The notes below the pieces were generated by a model, which was not told the origin of the DNA, did not search any database, and saw nothing but the letters and a program-made list of their open reading frames with translations. Made by a program: the position numbers and the translations under genes. Positions 7,532-16,465 of a stretch of DNA of 55,151 nt are shown in pieces. This DNA comes from Pseudotamlana haliotis. Its GTDB lineage: Bacteria; Bacteroidota; Bacteroidia; Flavobacteriales; Flavobacteriaceae. Location: contig NZ_WAAT01000032.1 of assembly GCF_008806375.1 (NCBI RefSeq), forward strand, positions 340 to 55,490. The letters are read 5' to 3'. Within the stretch, counting starts at the first letter, position 1; the number at the start of each line of letters is the position of its first letter.

Positions 7532-8842
7532 ATGGGAACATTTAAAATTGAAGGCGGTCACGCGTTAAAAGGAAGTATTCAACCTCAAGGAGCAAAAAAC
7601 GAAGCTTTACAAATTTTATGTGCTGTTTTACTAACGCCAGAAGCTGTAACCATTCATAATATTCCTAATATTATTGATGTCAATAAATTGATGTTATTAC
7701 TTGAACATTTAGGTGTGAAAGTAAATAAAATAGGGAAGGGCTCTTATACTTTTCAAGCAGATGAAGTTAATTTAAAATACTTAGAATCTGATCAATTTAA
7801 AGTGGACGGACGCGGTTTACGCGGCTCTATCATGATTGTTGGTCCGTTACTAGCCCGTTTTGGGAAAGGTTTTATTCCTAAGCCTGGCGGTGATAAAATT
7901 GGTCGTCGTCGTTTAGATACCCATTTTGAAGGTCTTATTAAATTAGGAGCGAAATTTAGATACAGTAAGGAAGAGCAGTTTTATGGTGTTGAAGCCGAAA
8001 AGCTAAAAGGTGCTTACATGCTTTTAGAAGAAGCATCGGTGACAGGAACCGCTAATATTTTAATGGCAGCTGTTTTAGCCGAAGGCAAAACCACTATTTA
8101 TAACGCGGCTTGTGAGCCTTATTTACAGCAATTGTGTAAAATGCTGAATAGAATGGGGGCTAAAATTAGTGGTGTAGGCTCTAATTTATTGGTGATTGAA
8201 GGTGTTGATAGCCTTGGCGGAACTGAGCACACCATGCTTCCTGATATGATTGAAATAGGAAGTTGGATTGGTCTTGCTGCGATGACTAAAAGTGAATTAA
8301 CCATTACCAATGTTTCTTGGAATGATTTAGGATTAATTCCTGAAACTTTTAGAAAATTAGGCATTACCGTTGAAAAACGTGGCGAGGATATTTTCATTCC
8401 AGCACATAAAGATGGTTATGAAATACAAAATTTTATAGATGGTTCTATTTTAAATATTTCTGATGCGCCATGGCCAGGATTCACTCCAGATTTATTAAGT
8501 ATCATTCTAGTAGTAGCTACACAGGCTAGAGGAAGTGTTTTAATACATCAAAAAATGTTTGAAAGTCGCTTGTTCTTTGTAGATAAGTTGATTGATATGG
8601 GGGCTAAAATCATTTTATGTGATCCGCATCGTGCAACAGTTATTGGTCATGATTTTAAATCGACTTTAAAATCCACAACCATGACTTCCCCTGATATCCG
8701 TGCTGGTGTTTCTTTGTTAATTGCAGCGCTTTCAGCAAAAGGAACCTCACATATTCAAAATATTGAACAAATAGATCGTGGTTACGAGCATATAGATGAT
8801 CGTTTACGTGCTATTGGTGCTAAAATTGAGCGTATCGATTAG
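7532..8842 (+). CDS. murA: UDP-N-acetylglucosamine 1-carboxyvinyltransferase
   Basis: This 436-residue MurA transfers enolpyruvate from PEP to UDP-GlcNAc, the first committed step of peptidoglycan synthesis in the cytosol. Visible motifs are GAKNEALQILCAVLLT near the N-terminus (PEP-binding Lys), VDGRGLRGSIMIVGPLLARFG, and the catalytic loop PKPGGDKIGRRRLDTHFEGL. The loop residue that is Cys115 in E. coli is Asp121 here. That substitution is known from mycobacteria and chlamydiae, where it gives intrinsic fosfomycin insensitivity while keeping activity. Length is normal. It is the last gene of the DUF493-DUF4290-murA run and is followed by terminators. Confidence 0.97.
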   Translation: MGTFKIEGGHALKGSIQPQGAKNEALQILCAVLLTPEAVTIHNIPNIIDVNKLMLLLEHLGVKVNKIGKGSYTFQADEVNLKYLESDQFKVDGRGLRGSIMIVGPLLARFGKGFIPKPGGDKIGRRRLDTHFEGLIKLGAKFRYSKEEQFYGVEAEKLKGAYMLLEEASVTGTANILMAAVLAEGKTTIYNAACEPYLQQLCKMLNRMGAKISGVGSNLLVIEGVDSLGGTEHTMLPDMIEIGSWIGLAAMTKSELTITNVSWNDLGLIPETFRKLGITVEKRGEDIFIPAHKDGYEIQNFIDGSILNISDAPWPGFTPDLLSIILVVATQARGSVLIHQKMFESRLFFVDKLIDMGAKIILCDPHRATVIGHDFKSTLKSTTMTSPDIRAGVSLLIAALSAKGTSHIQNIEQIDRGYEHIDDRLRAIGAKIERID

Positions 8843-8872
8843 GGAACGGTCAGTTTTTATAATATATAAAAG

Positions 8873-8903
8873 GACTTGTTTGTTTTAAAGCAAGTCTTTT
8901 TTT
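8873..8903 (+). terminator. Intrinsic terminator after murA
   Basis: GACTTG (8873-8878) pairs with CAAGTC (8891-8896), followed by seven T. Confidence 0.7.
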
Positions 8904-8953
8904 ATGGCTAATAATTGGTATAATTAGGTAATGTAAATATGCGGTGTAGAGAT

Positions 8954-8995
8954 AAAAAGCCCTTGCTCATTGATATAAATTAGCAAGGGCTTTTT
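8954..8995. terminator. Bidirectional terminator between murA and the 71-residue gene
   Basis: A perfect 14-bp inverted repeat, AAAAAGCCCTTGCT (8954-8967) and AGCAAGGGCTTTTT (8982-8995), gives a strong stem with T-runs on both strands. It serves the two convergent genes. Confidence 0.85.
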
Positions 8996-9002
8996 GAGTC
9001 GT

Positions 9003-9218
9003 TTAAGGTCTACCTTTTAACCTTTTTTCAATTTTTTGTTTAATTGCGGTTAAGCGTTTCATCAAATCCATAATTTCAGGATCTTTTTCTTCTTTATAAA
9101 TGGTATTTAAACTTAAAATTAGGTCTTTTACTTCCCTAGACGATTCAATGCGTTCACTAGTTGTTTTAAAGGTGTGCTTACGCTGCTCGAATTCTAAAGC
9201 TCGGTCTATTATCTCCAT
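9003..9218 (-). CDS. Small coiled-coil hypothetical protein
   Basis: This 71-residue protein (MEIIDRALEFEQRKHTFK...KRLKGRP) is almost wholly helical and charged, with a heptad-like pattern from about residue 27 to 66. It has no signal peptide, membrane segment or known motif. I recognise the type as a conserved small flavobacterial protein, without a known role. The gene is bounded by the bidirectional terminator on its 3' side and has a normal start, so it is likely real. Confidence 0.62.
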   Translation of the reverse strand: MEIIDRALEFEQRKHTFKTTSERIESSREVKDLILSLNTIYKEEKDPEIMDLMKRLTAIKQKIEKRLKGRP

Positions 9219-9487
9219 ACGGTGTATTTAATCTTTAATCAATTTTAAGGGACGTGACAAATAGTTCTCTGTCACAATTCGCCAATATAATAAAATCTGT
9301 GATATATTCGATTTTTATAGTGAATAATTATGTTAATTTTAGTATTCTATCGATAATAAGACATGTTTTTTTGATATATTCATTTTATTGATTGCAGATT
9401 TTAGCTTTTTTTGAATGCGATCTTGTGGTCTTTTTTTTATGTTTTTGTTAACAAAAATAGAATTTTCGATACGTAATTTTATAGCTA

Positions 9488-10363
9488 ATGAAAATTTCAA
9501 AAAAAACAAAAATGAAAAAATTACTTTTACTTTTTATGGCTTGTGCTACAGTATATTCTGTGAATGCTCAAGTGCAAACGCCTCAACCAAGCCCTGCAGC
9601 GAAACTGGAGCAAAAGGTTGGTTTAACCGATGTAACTCTTGAATATTCTAGACCAAGTGTAAAGGGCCGTACTATTTTTGGTGATTTAGTACCTTTTAAT
9701 AAAATGTGGAGAACGGGAGCTAATAAAAACACAATAATTACATTTAGTACTGATGCCATGGTTGGTGAGTATAAATTAAAAGCGGGATCTTACGCTATTT
9801 TTACAGAGCCAGGTGAAAGTCTTTGGAAAGTATATTTTTATGCTGATACCGATAACTGGGGTGTTCCAAAAAAATGGGACGAATCTAAAGTTGTAGCCGT
9901 GACTTCAGTAAAAGCTTATAAAGTACCTTTTAATGTAGAGACGTTTACATTAGACATTAACAGTATTACTAATGGTGGTGCTACGCTTGAACTTATTTGG
10001 GAAAAAATGTATATCGGTGTACCTTTTACTGTTGGTACGGATGATGCTGTTTTATCAAGTATTAATGACGTTTTAGGTGGATCTCCAAAAGCTAGTGATT
10101 ACTATGCAGCGGCTTCTTACTACTTAGAAGAAGGTAAAAGTCCGAAACAAGCGATGGAGTGGATTGATAAAGCTGTAGAAATGACCAAAGAGAAACCTCT
10201 TTTTTACTACTACAGAAAACAAGCTTTAATTCACAATAAAGCTGGTGACTCAAAAGGCGCTATTGCAGCAGCTAGAAAGTCATTAGAATTAGCTGAAATT
10301 GCTGGAAATGATAACTATGTTAAAATGAATCAAGAGTCTTTAGCTGACTGGTTAGGCGAGTAA
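9488..10363 (+). CDS. DUF2911 domain-containing secreted protein
   Basis: This protein of up to 291 residues has an N-terminal signal peptide (KKLLLLFMACATVYSVNAQ, cut after the final Ala). Residues 45-190 match DUF2911: LEYSRPSVKGRTIFGDLVPFNKMWRTGANKNT, then FSTDAMVGEYKLKAGSYAIF. The C-terminal third looks like TPR-type helices (SYYLEEGKSPKQAMEWIDKA, ALIHNKAGDSKGAIAAARKSLELA). Predicted periplasmic; the role is unknown. A second in-frame ATG at 9512 gives a more typical signal peptide and may be the true start. A 270-bp gap upstream holds nothing else I could recognise. Confidence 0.87.
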   Translation: MKISKKTKMKKLLLLFMACATVYSVNAQVQTPQPSPAAKLEQKVGLTDVTLEYSRPSVKGRTIFGDLVPFNKMWRTGANKNTIITFSTDAMVGEYKLKAGSYAIFTEPGESLWKVYFYADTDNWGVPKKWDESKVVAVTSVKAYKVPFNVETFTLDINSITNGGATLELIWEKMYIGVPFTVGTDDAVLSSINDVLGGSPKASDYYAAASYYLEEGKSPKQAMEWIDKAVEMTKEKPLFYYYRKQALIHNKAGDSKGAIAAARKSLELAEIAGNDNYVKMNQESLADWLGE

Positions 10364-10387
10364 GCTTCGTTTAATATTCATAAAATA

Positions 10388-10420
10388 TAAAAAACGTAAC
10401 CGAAAAGGTTGCGTTTTTTT
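10388..10420. terminator. Terminator between convergent DUF2911 and oxidoreductase genes
   Basis: AACGTAACC (10393-10401) pairs with GGTTGCGTT (10407-10415) with one G-U, loop GAAAA, T-run to 10420 and an A-run on the other side, so it may work in both directions. Confidence 0.78.
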
Positions 10421-10437
10421 ATGGGAATAAGTGCCGT

Positions 10438-11412
10438 TTAGTACTCTAAATGTATAAGCTCTCGAACACGGTCTAAAGTGGTTATAAGTTGTTTGCTGAA
10501 GTCAAAAGTCATCAGATCACTTTCGGTTTTTCCTTGGTGAATTAAAGCGTTAAAATGACCTGCTTCATAACTGTAACCAATAGTTTTGTAATTAAAATCA
10601 ATGGTTTCCTCGTTATTATTAGTTGTGACTGTAACGGTTGAAGGTTCATGAAACTTACCGTTTATTTTAACTGTAGCTTTTTCAAAATGAAAAATGGCTT
10701 CGGTAGGTAAATCTTCTTTCAGTGAACTTTTTAAATGGGCGATTACACCATTTTTATAATTGAAAATCATGTTACATGAAGAATCAGCACCATTGTCGAA
10801 ATAGGTAGCTTGAGCGTTAATATGTTCTGGAATACCTAAAGTTGATAGGGCTGCAAAAATAGGGTAGATGCCAATATCTAATAAGCTACCTCCTCCTAAA
10901 GATTTATTGAATAATCGTGAGTTATCATCAAAAGCTCTGTAAAAACCAAAATTAGCCTCTAGTTTCTTGATGTTTCCGAAGGTTTTTTGATGAACACAAT
11001 CTAAAACATATTGATAATGCGGTAAGAAGTATGTCCAAAGCGCTTCCATTAAAAGGACATTGTTTTGCTTTGCTTTAGCAATCATGTCATTGACCTCTTC
11101 AGCATTCATAGCGAAAGGTTTTTCACAAAGTACAGGTATACCGTGCTCTAGACAAAGTAAGGTGTTCTCTATGTGTAGGGCGTGAGGGGTGGCTATATAA
11201 ACCGCATCCACCTGATTGTCTTTAGCCAATAAGTCATAACTGTTATACGCTTTTGTAGCCTGATGTTTTTCCGCGAAAGCGTTTGCTTTATTTTGAGTGC
11301 GTGAAGCGACTGCATAAAGTCTTGCACCAGGAACACATTGTAAATCTGTGGCAAATTTATCTGCAATTTTTCCGAGGCCTATAATGCCCCAATTAATTGT
11401 TTTCTGTGTCAT
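10438..11412 (-). CDS. Gfo/Idh/MocA family oxidoreductase
   Basis: This 324-residue NAD(P)-dependent sugar-type dehydrogenase has an N-terminal Rossmann fold (WGIIGLGKIADKFATDL) and the family signature LCEKPFAMNAEEVNDMI with the conserved EKP. The C-terminal domain carries GGGSLLDIGIYPIFAAL with the Asp and Tyr expected near the active site. Substrate is unknown; members act on glucose, inositol or amino-sugar derivatives. Its start lies inside the 3' end of the symporter gene (20-bp overlap), so it is the last gene of the deacetylase-symporter operon and probably oxidises the imported solute. Confidence 0.92.
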   Translation of the reverse strand: MTQKTINWGIIGLGKIADKFATDLQCVPGARLYAVASRTQNKANAFAEKHQATKAYNSYDLLAKDNQVDAVYIATPHALHIENTLLCLEHGIPVLCEKPFAMNAEEVNDMIAKAKQNNVLLMEALWTYFLPHYQYVLDCVHQKTFGNIKKLEANFGFYRAFDDNSRLFNKSLGGGSLLDIGIYPIFAALSTLGIPEHINAQATYFDNGADSSCNMIFNYKNGVIAHLKSSLKEDLPTEAIFHFEKATVKINGKFHEPSTVTVTTNNNEETIDFNYKTIGYSYEAGHFNALIHQGKTESDLMTFDFSKQLITTLDRVRELIHLEY

Positions 11413-13114
11413 AATTCGTCTTACTTGGTAATATGAATTGTAGGATACAGGCTAAGGTAATCACGATGATACAGCCTACAAAATTTAACCATAAAAAAGG
11501 CAGGTTAATGTATTCATATTCATTGAGTAAGAATAAACTAATCACGATAACTTGTGTGATTAAGGCGGCAACAAATACGGCATTTCCTTTAACAAATTTG
11601 AAGAAAAAAGCTAACAGGAATATTCCGAGAACGTTACCATAAAATATAGACCCGATGATGTTAACTAGCTGAATTAAATTTTCTGCTAGATTGGCTACAC
11701 AAGCAATACCAATAGCGATGAGGCCCCAACCAAAAGTGAACCATTTAGAGGCAATTACCATAGCTTTTTCAGTTTTTTCACCAGCATTACGCTTGTATAA
11801 ATCCATGGTGGTTGTAGAACCTAAGGCGTTTAACTCACTGGCTGTACTAGACATGGCTGCGCTTAAAATAACGGCCAATAATAAACCAATTAAGCCACGA
11901 GGTAAGTTGTTAAGTATGAAATGAATAAAAACATAATCTTTGTCATTGCTTTCTACTTTAACGCCTTCACTTTCTGAAGCTTTATCAATCAACAATCGGG
12001 CTTCACTTCTAATATCCTCTTGAACCGCGTTGGCAATAGCCATGTATTTTCTGCTATTTTCATCTTCCGAATTAATGAAAGACGTGATAATCTTTTGTTT
12101 GTCGTTAAAAACTTCTTGCTGTTCCTTCTGAAGGGTTTGGTATTCATTGGCGTATTCAGAATTTAAAACCACTTCGGTTGCTGTAGGATTGAAATTGACA
12201 GGTGATGCGTTAAACTGATAAAACACAAAAACCATAACCCCAACAAGTAGAATAAAAAACTGCATCGGGATTTTTAAAATACCATTAAAAATTAAACCCA
12301 ATTGCATTTCTTTTACCGATTTCCCGGAAAGGTAACGTTGCACCTGACTTTGGTCTGTACCAAAATAGGAAAGCATTAGAAAGGTTCCTCCAATAATACC
12401 ACTCCAAAAGGTGTAGCGATTATTTAAATCGAATGAAAAATCAAGGACTTCCATTTTACCACTAGCACCGGCAATATCTAAAGCTTTTTTAAAGGTAATA
12501 TCCTGCGGAAGTTTATCTACAATCAAAAAGAAAGCCACTAACATACCAAAGAAAATAACAACCATTTGGTGTTTTTGCGTAACGTTAACGGCACGTGTTC
12601 CGCCAGAAACCGTGTAAATGATAACTAGTAAACCAATGATAATATTGAGGGTGAGGAGGTCCCAACCTAAAACAACAGACAATATAATAGCTGGGGCAAA
12701 AATGGTAATCCCAGCTGCTAGTCCGCGTTGAATTAAAAACAAAATGGCGGCTAAAGTTCTGGTTTTTAAGTCGAAGCGGTTTTCAAGAAATTCGTAAGCG
12801 GTATAAACTTTTAGTCGGTAGTATAATGGAATAAACACCATACAAATAACCACCATGGCAATAGGTAAACCAAAATAAAATTGTACAAAACCCATACCGT
12901 CGTTAAAGGCTTGTCCGGGTGTGGATAAAAAAGTAATGGCACTAGCTTGTGTTGCCATTACCGATAAACCAATGGTCCACCATTTTGAGGTGTTTCCACC
13001 ACGTAAATAATCGGTAACATTTTTACTACCTCGAGTTTGCCAAGTGCCGTAAGCCACAATCGCAATTAATGTGGTACATAAAACGGACCAGTCAATCCAA
13101 CTTAAAGTTTGCAT
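11393..13114 (-). CDS. Sodium/solute symporter (SSS family)
   Basis: This 573-residue polytopic membrane protein starts SWIDWSVLCTTLIAIVAYGTW, then RGGNTSKWWTIGLSVMATQASAITFLSTPGQAF, the SSS motif region in the first helices, and SYFGTDQSQVQRYLSGKS in the middle. About 13 membrane segments are visible. A hydrophilic insert of around 80 residues (about 310-390, rich in Glu, Lys and Asp) lies before the ILSAAMSSTASELNALGSTT helix. It should import a sugar or similar solute with sodium. It lies between a 36-residue membrane protein (3-bp gap) and the Gfo/Idh gene. Confidence 0.93.
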   Translation of the reverse strand: MQTLSWIDWSVLCTTLIAIVAYGTWQTRGSKNVTDYLRGGNTSKWWTIGLSVMATQASAITFLSTPGQAFNDGMGFVQFYFGLPIAMVVICMVFIPLYYRLKVYTAYEFLENRFDLKTRTLAAILFLIQRGLAAGITIFAPAIILSVVLGWDLLTLNIIIGLLVIIYTVSGGTRAVNVTQKHQMVVIFFGMLVAFFLIVDKLPQDITFKKALDIAGASGKMEVLDFSFDLNNRYTFWSGIIGGTFLMLSYFGTDQSQVQRYLSGKSVKEMQLGLIFNGILKIPMQFFILLVGVMVFVFYQFNASPVNFNPTATEVVLNSEYANEYQTLQKEQQEVFNDKQKIITSFINSEDENSRKYMAIANAVQEDIRSEARLLIDKASESEGVKVESNDKDYVFIHFILNNLPRGLIGLLLAVILSAAMSSTASELNALGSTTTMDLYKRNAGEKTEKAMVIASKWFTFGWGLIAIGIACVANLAENLIQLVNIIGSIFYGNVLGIFLLAFFFKFVKGNAVFVAALITQVIVISLFLLNEYEYINLPFLWLNFVGCIIVITLACILQFILPSKTNYDTENN

Positions 13115-13117
13115 GAA

Positions 13118-13228
13118 TTAAAAAGATTTTGTGATGAAGTAGAAGGCAATAAAATAAAGGGCATTGGCAATTAAAACCACTGTATATAATTTAAGCCAGG
13201 TTTGTTTTGGTGCTTCGTCGTTATCCAT
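13118..13228 (-). CDS. 36-residue single-pass membrane protein, possible symporter subunit
   Basis: A complete short frame begins at an ATG 6 bp after the PIG-L stop and ends 3 bp before the symporter ATG. The product starts MDNDEAPKQTWLK and continues LYTVVLIANALYFIAFYF, ending ITKSF. The charged N-terminus is followed by one helix of about 20 hydrophobic residues. Placement between two coupled genes and the clean amphipathic layout argue for a real gene. By analogy with small partner proteins of other SSS transporters it may stabilise or regulate the symporter, but this is inference. Confidence 0.68.
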   Translation of the reverse strand: MDNDEAPKQTWLKLYTVVLIANALYFIAFYFITKSF

Positions 13229-13234
13229 AATATT

Positions 13235-15751
13235 TTATTTTTCAGAAGGATTTAGGTCTTCTTTGCCTAGAGAAAGCATGTTTGCAAAGAGTCTGTAAGC
13301 GCCAGAAACCCCTGCAGGAAACTCTCTAAAAAAGCTTAATCCAGTGTAAATATAATAGCCTTTTCCGTGTTTAGCGATGAGTAAGCTGCCTTTTTTATCA
13401 GATTCTTTTTTGTCATGTAGTTCTAAAATAGGTGTAAATTCTCTTCCCCATGAATCTGGGAAATATAAACCACGCTCTTGAGTCCAACCTTCAAAATCAT
13501 GTTGGGTGATTTTATTAGGGGTGTTTAAAACCGGATGATTTGGTTTTAAAAAGCGTACTTCGGCGTTTTCATCAGTGACACGGTCTCTAGAAAGATTGAG
13601 TTTGTAAGGCGCAATGTTTTCAACTTTTAAACGACGGTTGGTATTGTATTGCACGATCATATTTCCGCCTTGAGCGACAAAATCAAATAATTCTTGCTGT
13701 TTAAATTGTAAATTATCTAGAATGTTATAGGCGCGTATGCCCACCACAACAGCATCGAACTGACGTAATGTTTGAGCTGAAATTTGCTCAGGAGTTATAT
13801 ATTCAACTTGGTAACCAATTTGTTCTAAGCTTTCAGGAACCACATCACCGGCGCCTTCAATATAGGCAATACGTTTCCCTTTTTTCTTGATATCTAAACG
13901 GACCACTTTGGTTTCACTTGGCAATAAAACGGTTTGCTGTGGCACGTGGCTGTACACCATGCTAATAAGTTCTTTGCTGTAAGCTTCGTTACCCACGTAA
14001 ACAATAGGGGTGATGTAGGCTTCGCTACCTGTTTTTGGAGGCGTTACCGTAAATGTGAAATTTTGGTCGGCGCCTTTGTGAGCGATATTTACCTTTTGAG
14101 ATTTTGGTGTAATTTGCCAATCTGCAGGATGTTCAATTTCTATGGTGCCCTCTAAATTGTCATGACCCGCTTTTACAGTGACATTAATAAAACGCTTTGC
14201 GTCAGTATTAAAAATAATAACCTTTTCACTAATGGATGCTGAAGCTTCAGGGATGATTTCAAATGGGCGGTACAATTCGCCTTTGTCGGGCTTAGAATAA
14301 CGCTGAATCACATCTTTTGTTATAGTAAATGGCGCATTGTTAATTAACAGGTTGAAATCCACTTTATAGGCTCTAGGGGTTTCTGGCAATCCGATGAGGT
14401 TTTCATCTTCAACGTAATACATGCCTAAACTGCCTTTTTTATTTAACCAATATGGCGTTGTAGGTTCTTGGCTGTCTTTGATATTTAAAACCTCGTTGAA
14501 ATTGTATTTGATATTGTTTTTTAGGTTGATGTTTTTTGAAATATGAAGGCCTTCGGAAGTTTTAAAACCTACTAAAGTTACTGGCGTTTCACTTCGGTTT
14601 AAGACTTCAATTTCGAGTTTTACAGCTTCACTAGGTGTGGCCCAGTTGGTTTCTGCGGAAGCTTCTAAATAGAGTCCGGCACACATTTCAATGATGTGAA
14701 TCAGTTCTTTTGATTTTTGGGTTTTCCAGTGTTCATCTTCAATATTTTGAAGTAATTGGTAAGCTTCAACTAACTGCGGAAGATGGGCTCCCGGGTTTTT
14801 AAAGTTGAAGTTTTTTTCTATTTCATATAGAATCTCTCCAACAGCATTACCGCCTTTTACACGGCTCCAAGACGTGTCTATACCTTTAAAAATATTTTCG
14901 TCTTTTTTAAGGGGATCACCTTTTAGAAATTCTAAATACTCCTGTTGAGTACCACGCTGGGTTAAGTTTCCAAAACCTTGACATAAATGCTGACTCCTAG
15001 CTAAGGCAGCGACTTCGTTGTTGGAAAGCCCTTTAAGCGGGTAGTAGGTACCTATGTCTACGCTATGCATATCACTTTTATCGGCTTTCTCAAACTTTTC
15101 CTTACCGCCGTAAAACCAGTAACTGGTATTGAAAAACAGACGCTTAGGCTGCCATAAACTGGTTCTGTTTAATTGATTAGGGAAAGCGGTCTTATCGTTT
15201 GCTAATTCGAAAGCTTCTACGCTAAGCACGGCCGAAGCCGTATGATGACCATGTGTGGTTCCTGGAGATCTGTGGTCAAAACGGTTAATAATTATATCGG
15301 GTTTGAAAGTTCTAATGGCTAAAACCACATCGCTTAGCACTTCGTCTTCATCCCAAATTTCGAAGGTTTCTTCAGGATGTTTTGAATAACCAAAATCGTT
15401 AGCTCTTGAAAAAATTTGTTCGCCACCGTCAATACGACGCGCCGCTAGTAATTCTTGGGTTCTTAAAACTCCTAAAAGTTCTCTCAGATCTGAACCAATT
15501 AAATTTTGTCCGCCATCACCGCGGGTTAATGATAAATAAGCCGTTCTGGCCTTTACATGGTTAGACATGTATGAAATTAAGCGTGTGTTTTCATCGTCTG
15601 GATGTGCCGCAACGTAGAGTACAGACCCTAAAAAGTTGAGTTTTTGTATGGATTCGTAAATTTCAGAAGATGAGCTTTTTACTGGGGCTTGTGCATGTAT
15701 TATGGATAGCGAAAAAAGTGCAATATAAACGGCAAGTATAATTTTTTTCAT
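13235..15751 (-). CDS. Secreted PIG-L family deacetylase
   Basis: This 838-residue protein has a signal peptide (MKKIILAVYIALFSLSIIHAQ) and an N-terminal PIG-L/LmbE domain (about 35-330) with the zinc motif AAHPDDENTRL and a later HGHHTASAVLS. PIG-L enzymes remove acetyl groups from N-acetylglucosamine-type sugars. The middle is beta-rich (NPCBM/immunoglobulin-like), and the last 200 residues look like a ThuA/GATase-like domain (IEGAGDVVPESLEQIGYQVEYI, QGGNMIVQYNT). It is the first gene of an operon with the small membrane protein, symporter and oxidoreductase, which suggests use of an acetylated amino-sugar compound. Confidence 0.9.
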   Translation of the reverse strand: MKKIILAVYIALFSLSIIHAQAPVKSSSSEIYESIQKLNFLGSVLYVAAHPDDENTRLISYMSNHVKARTAYLSLTRGDGGQNLIGSDLRELLGVLRTQELLAARRIDGGEQIFSRANDFGYSKHPEETFEIWDEDEVLSDVVLAIRTFKPDIIINRFDHRSPGTTHGHHTASAVLSVEAFELANDKTAFPNQLNRTSLWQPKRLFFNTSYWFYGGKEKFEKADKSDMHSVDIGTYYPLKGLSNNEVAALARSQHLCQGFGNLTQRGTQQEYLEFLKGDPLKKDENIFKGIDTSWSRVKGGNAVGEILYEIEKNFNFKNPGAHLPQLVEAYQLLQNIEDEHWKTQKSKELIHIIEMCAGLYLEASAETNWATPSEAVKLEIEVLNRSETPVTLVGFKTSEGLHISKNINLKNNIKYNFNEVLNIKDSQEPTTPYWLNKKGSLGMYYVEDENLIGLPETPRAYKVDFNLLINNAPFTITKDVIQRYSKPDKGELYRPFEIIPEASASISEKVIIFNTDAKRFINVTVKAGHDNLEGTIEIEHPADWQITPKSQKVNIAHKGADQNFTFTVTPPKTGSEAYITPIVYVGNEAYSKELISMVYSHVPQQTVLLPSETKVVRLDIKKKGKRIAYIEGAGDVVPESLEQIGYQVEYITPEQISAQTLRQFDAVVVGIRAYNILDNLQFKQQELFDFVAQGGNMIVQYNTNRRLKVENIAPYKLNLSRDRVTDENAEVRFLKPNHPVLNTPNKITQHDFEGWTQERGLYFPDSWGREFTPILELHDKKESDKKGSLLIAKHGKGYYIYTGLSFFREFPAGVSGAYRLFANMLSLGKEDLNPSEK

Positions 15752-15772
15752 TTGGGTTGTTTAGTAAAAAAC

Positions 15773-15780
15773 CAAATATA
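15773..15780 (-). promoter_or_regulatory. Predicted -7 box (TATATTTG) of the PIG-L operon
   Basis: TATATTTG on the minus strand, 21 bp before the PIG-L ATG; it matches TAnnTTTG. No clear -33 box. The stretch 15781-15981 up to the next gene shows nothing else I can assign. Confidence 0.55.
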
Positions 15781-15981
15781 AAAAGTTGCTCGCGGCTTGG
15801 CTAGGTTTTAATGTTTCTTTAACGGTTTATGTCTGATAATTAAGTTTTTTTAAATTATAAAATAAGTAGAGATTGCACACAATTTTACACAATAGACCCA
15901 TGCTGTATATGAATAAGTAAATAGGATAATTGGTAAAGGTCTCTCTATATTCACCTGTTAGCAGGACGATTCCTAAATAAG

Positions 15982-16254
15982 CTAATTTTCTTTAAATATT
16001 TTCAGACCATTTTTAAAACTAATTATTGCAAATAAAAAAAAGATTACAACCAATACATACCTCCAGTTGCTCTGTTCTATTACGGATATAGAGTATGCAA
16101 TAGCTGACTGTTTAGAAGAGCTTATTTCACTATACGACTTACCTCCAAGCGTAGAAGAAAACCATTTAAAAGCAATTGCTAAAGCCATTAAGGTAAAAAT
16201 TATTGATGTAATTATATAGTCATACCAATTCATTTTATAATTTGTTTTTGCCAT
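15982..16254 (-). CDS. Small two-helix membrane protein, copy 1
   Basis: This 90-residue protein starts MAKTNYKMNWYDYI and has two membrane helices, ITSIIFTLMALAIAFKWF and YVLVVIFFLFAIISF, separated by a polar loop rich in Ser (SSTLGGKSYSEISSSKQSA). No family recognised. A near-identical copy lies at 17829-18101, and both sit inside a 472-bp direct repeat that also holds the 3' end of the preceding propeller gene. The conserved start is the ATG at 16254: a one-base difference just upstream breaks the longer frame seen in copy 2. The pairing with a propeller gene suggests they act together. Confidence 0.72.
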   Translation of the reverse strand: MAKTNYKMNWYDYIITSIIFTLMALAIAFKWFSSTLGGKSYSEISSSKQSAIAYSISVIEQSNWRYVLVVIFFLFAIISFKNGLKIFKEN

Positions 16255-16465
16255 TTGTTTTAGGTTATTCTTTGTTATAAAATTTATATTTTTTACTCAT
16301 ATTAATTATTTCTGCTACTCATAGAATCAACTAATTCTTTTAATAGAACACAGTAATATTCGGACGACCAAAAGAAAACAGTTATGGATTTACTTTATGG
16401 GTTCATGTTTAAACTTAATCTTAAACATCAGTCGAGGTAGTTTCTTTTTTGAATATATGGAGAGT
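15994..16465. repeat. Direct repeat R1 (472 bp), left copy
   Basis: This is nearly identical to 17841-18311. It covers the small membrane protein gene, the 166-bp spacer and the last 45 bp of the propeller gene. The sharp end of similarity after GAGAGT inside the propeller gene marks the recombination or duplication boundary. The copies differ by about ten substitutions and one T (TTGTTTTAGG versus TTGTTTAGG). Confidence 0.9.

Noticed and set aside
9219-9487. Possible regulatory RNA upstream of the DUF2911 gene
   Set aside because: The 270-bp gap shows no stable hairpin, no promoter-terminator pair and no known RNA motif that I could recognise.
13934-14155. Antisense frames inside large genes, such as those opposite the PIG-L, fmt, recQ and dnaN genes
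   Set aside because: They lack homology, and codon pattern and context support only the sense genes.
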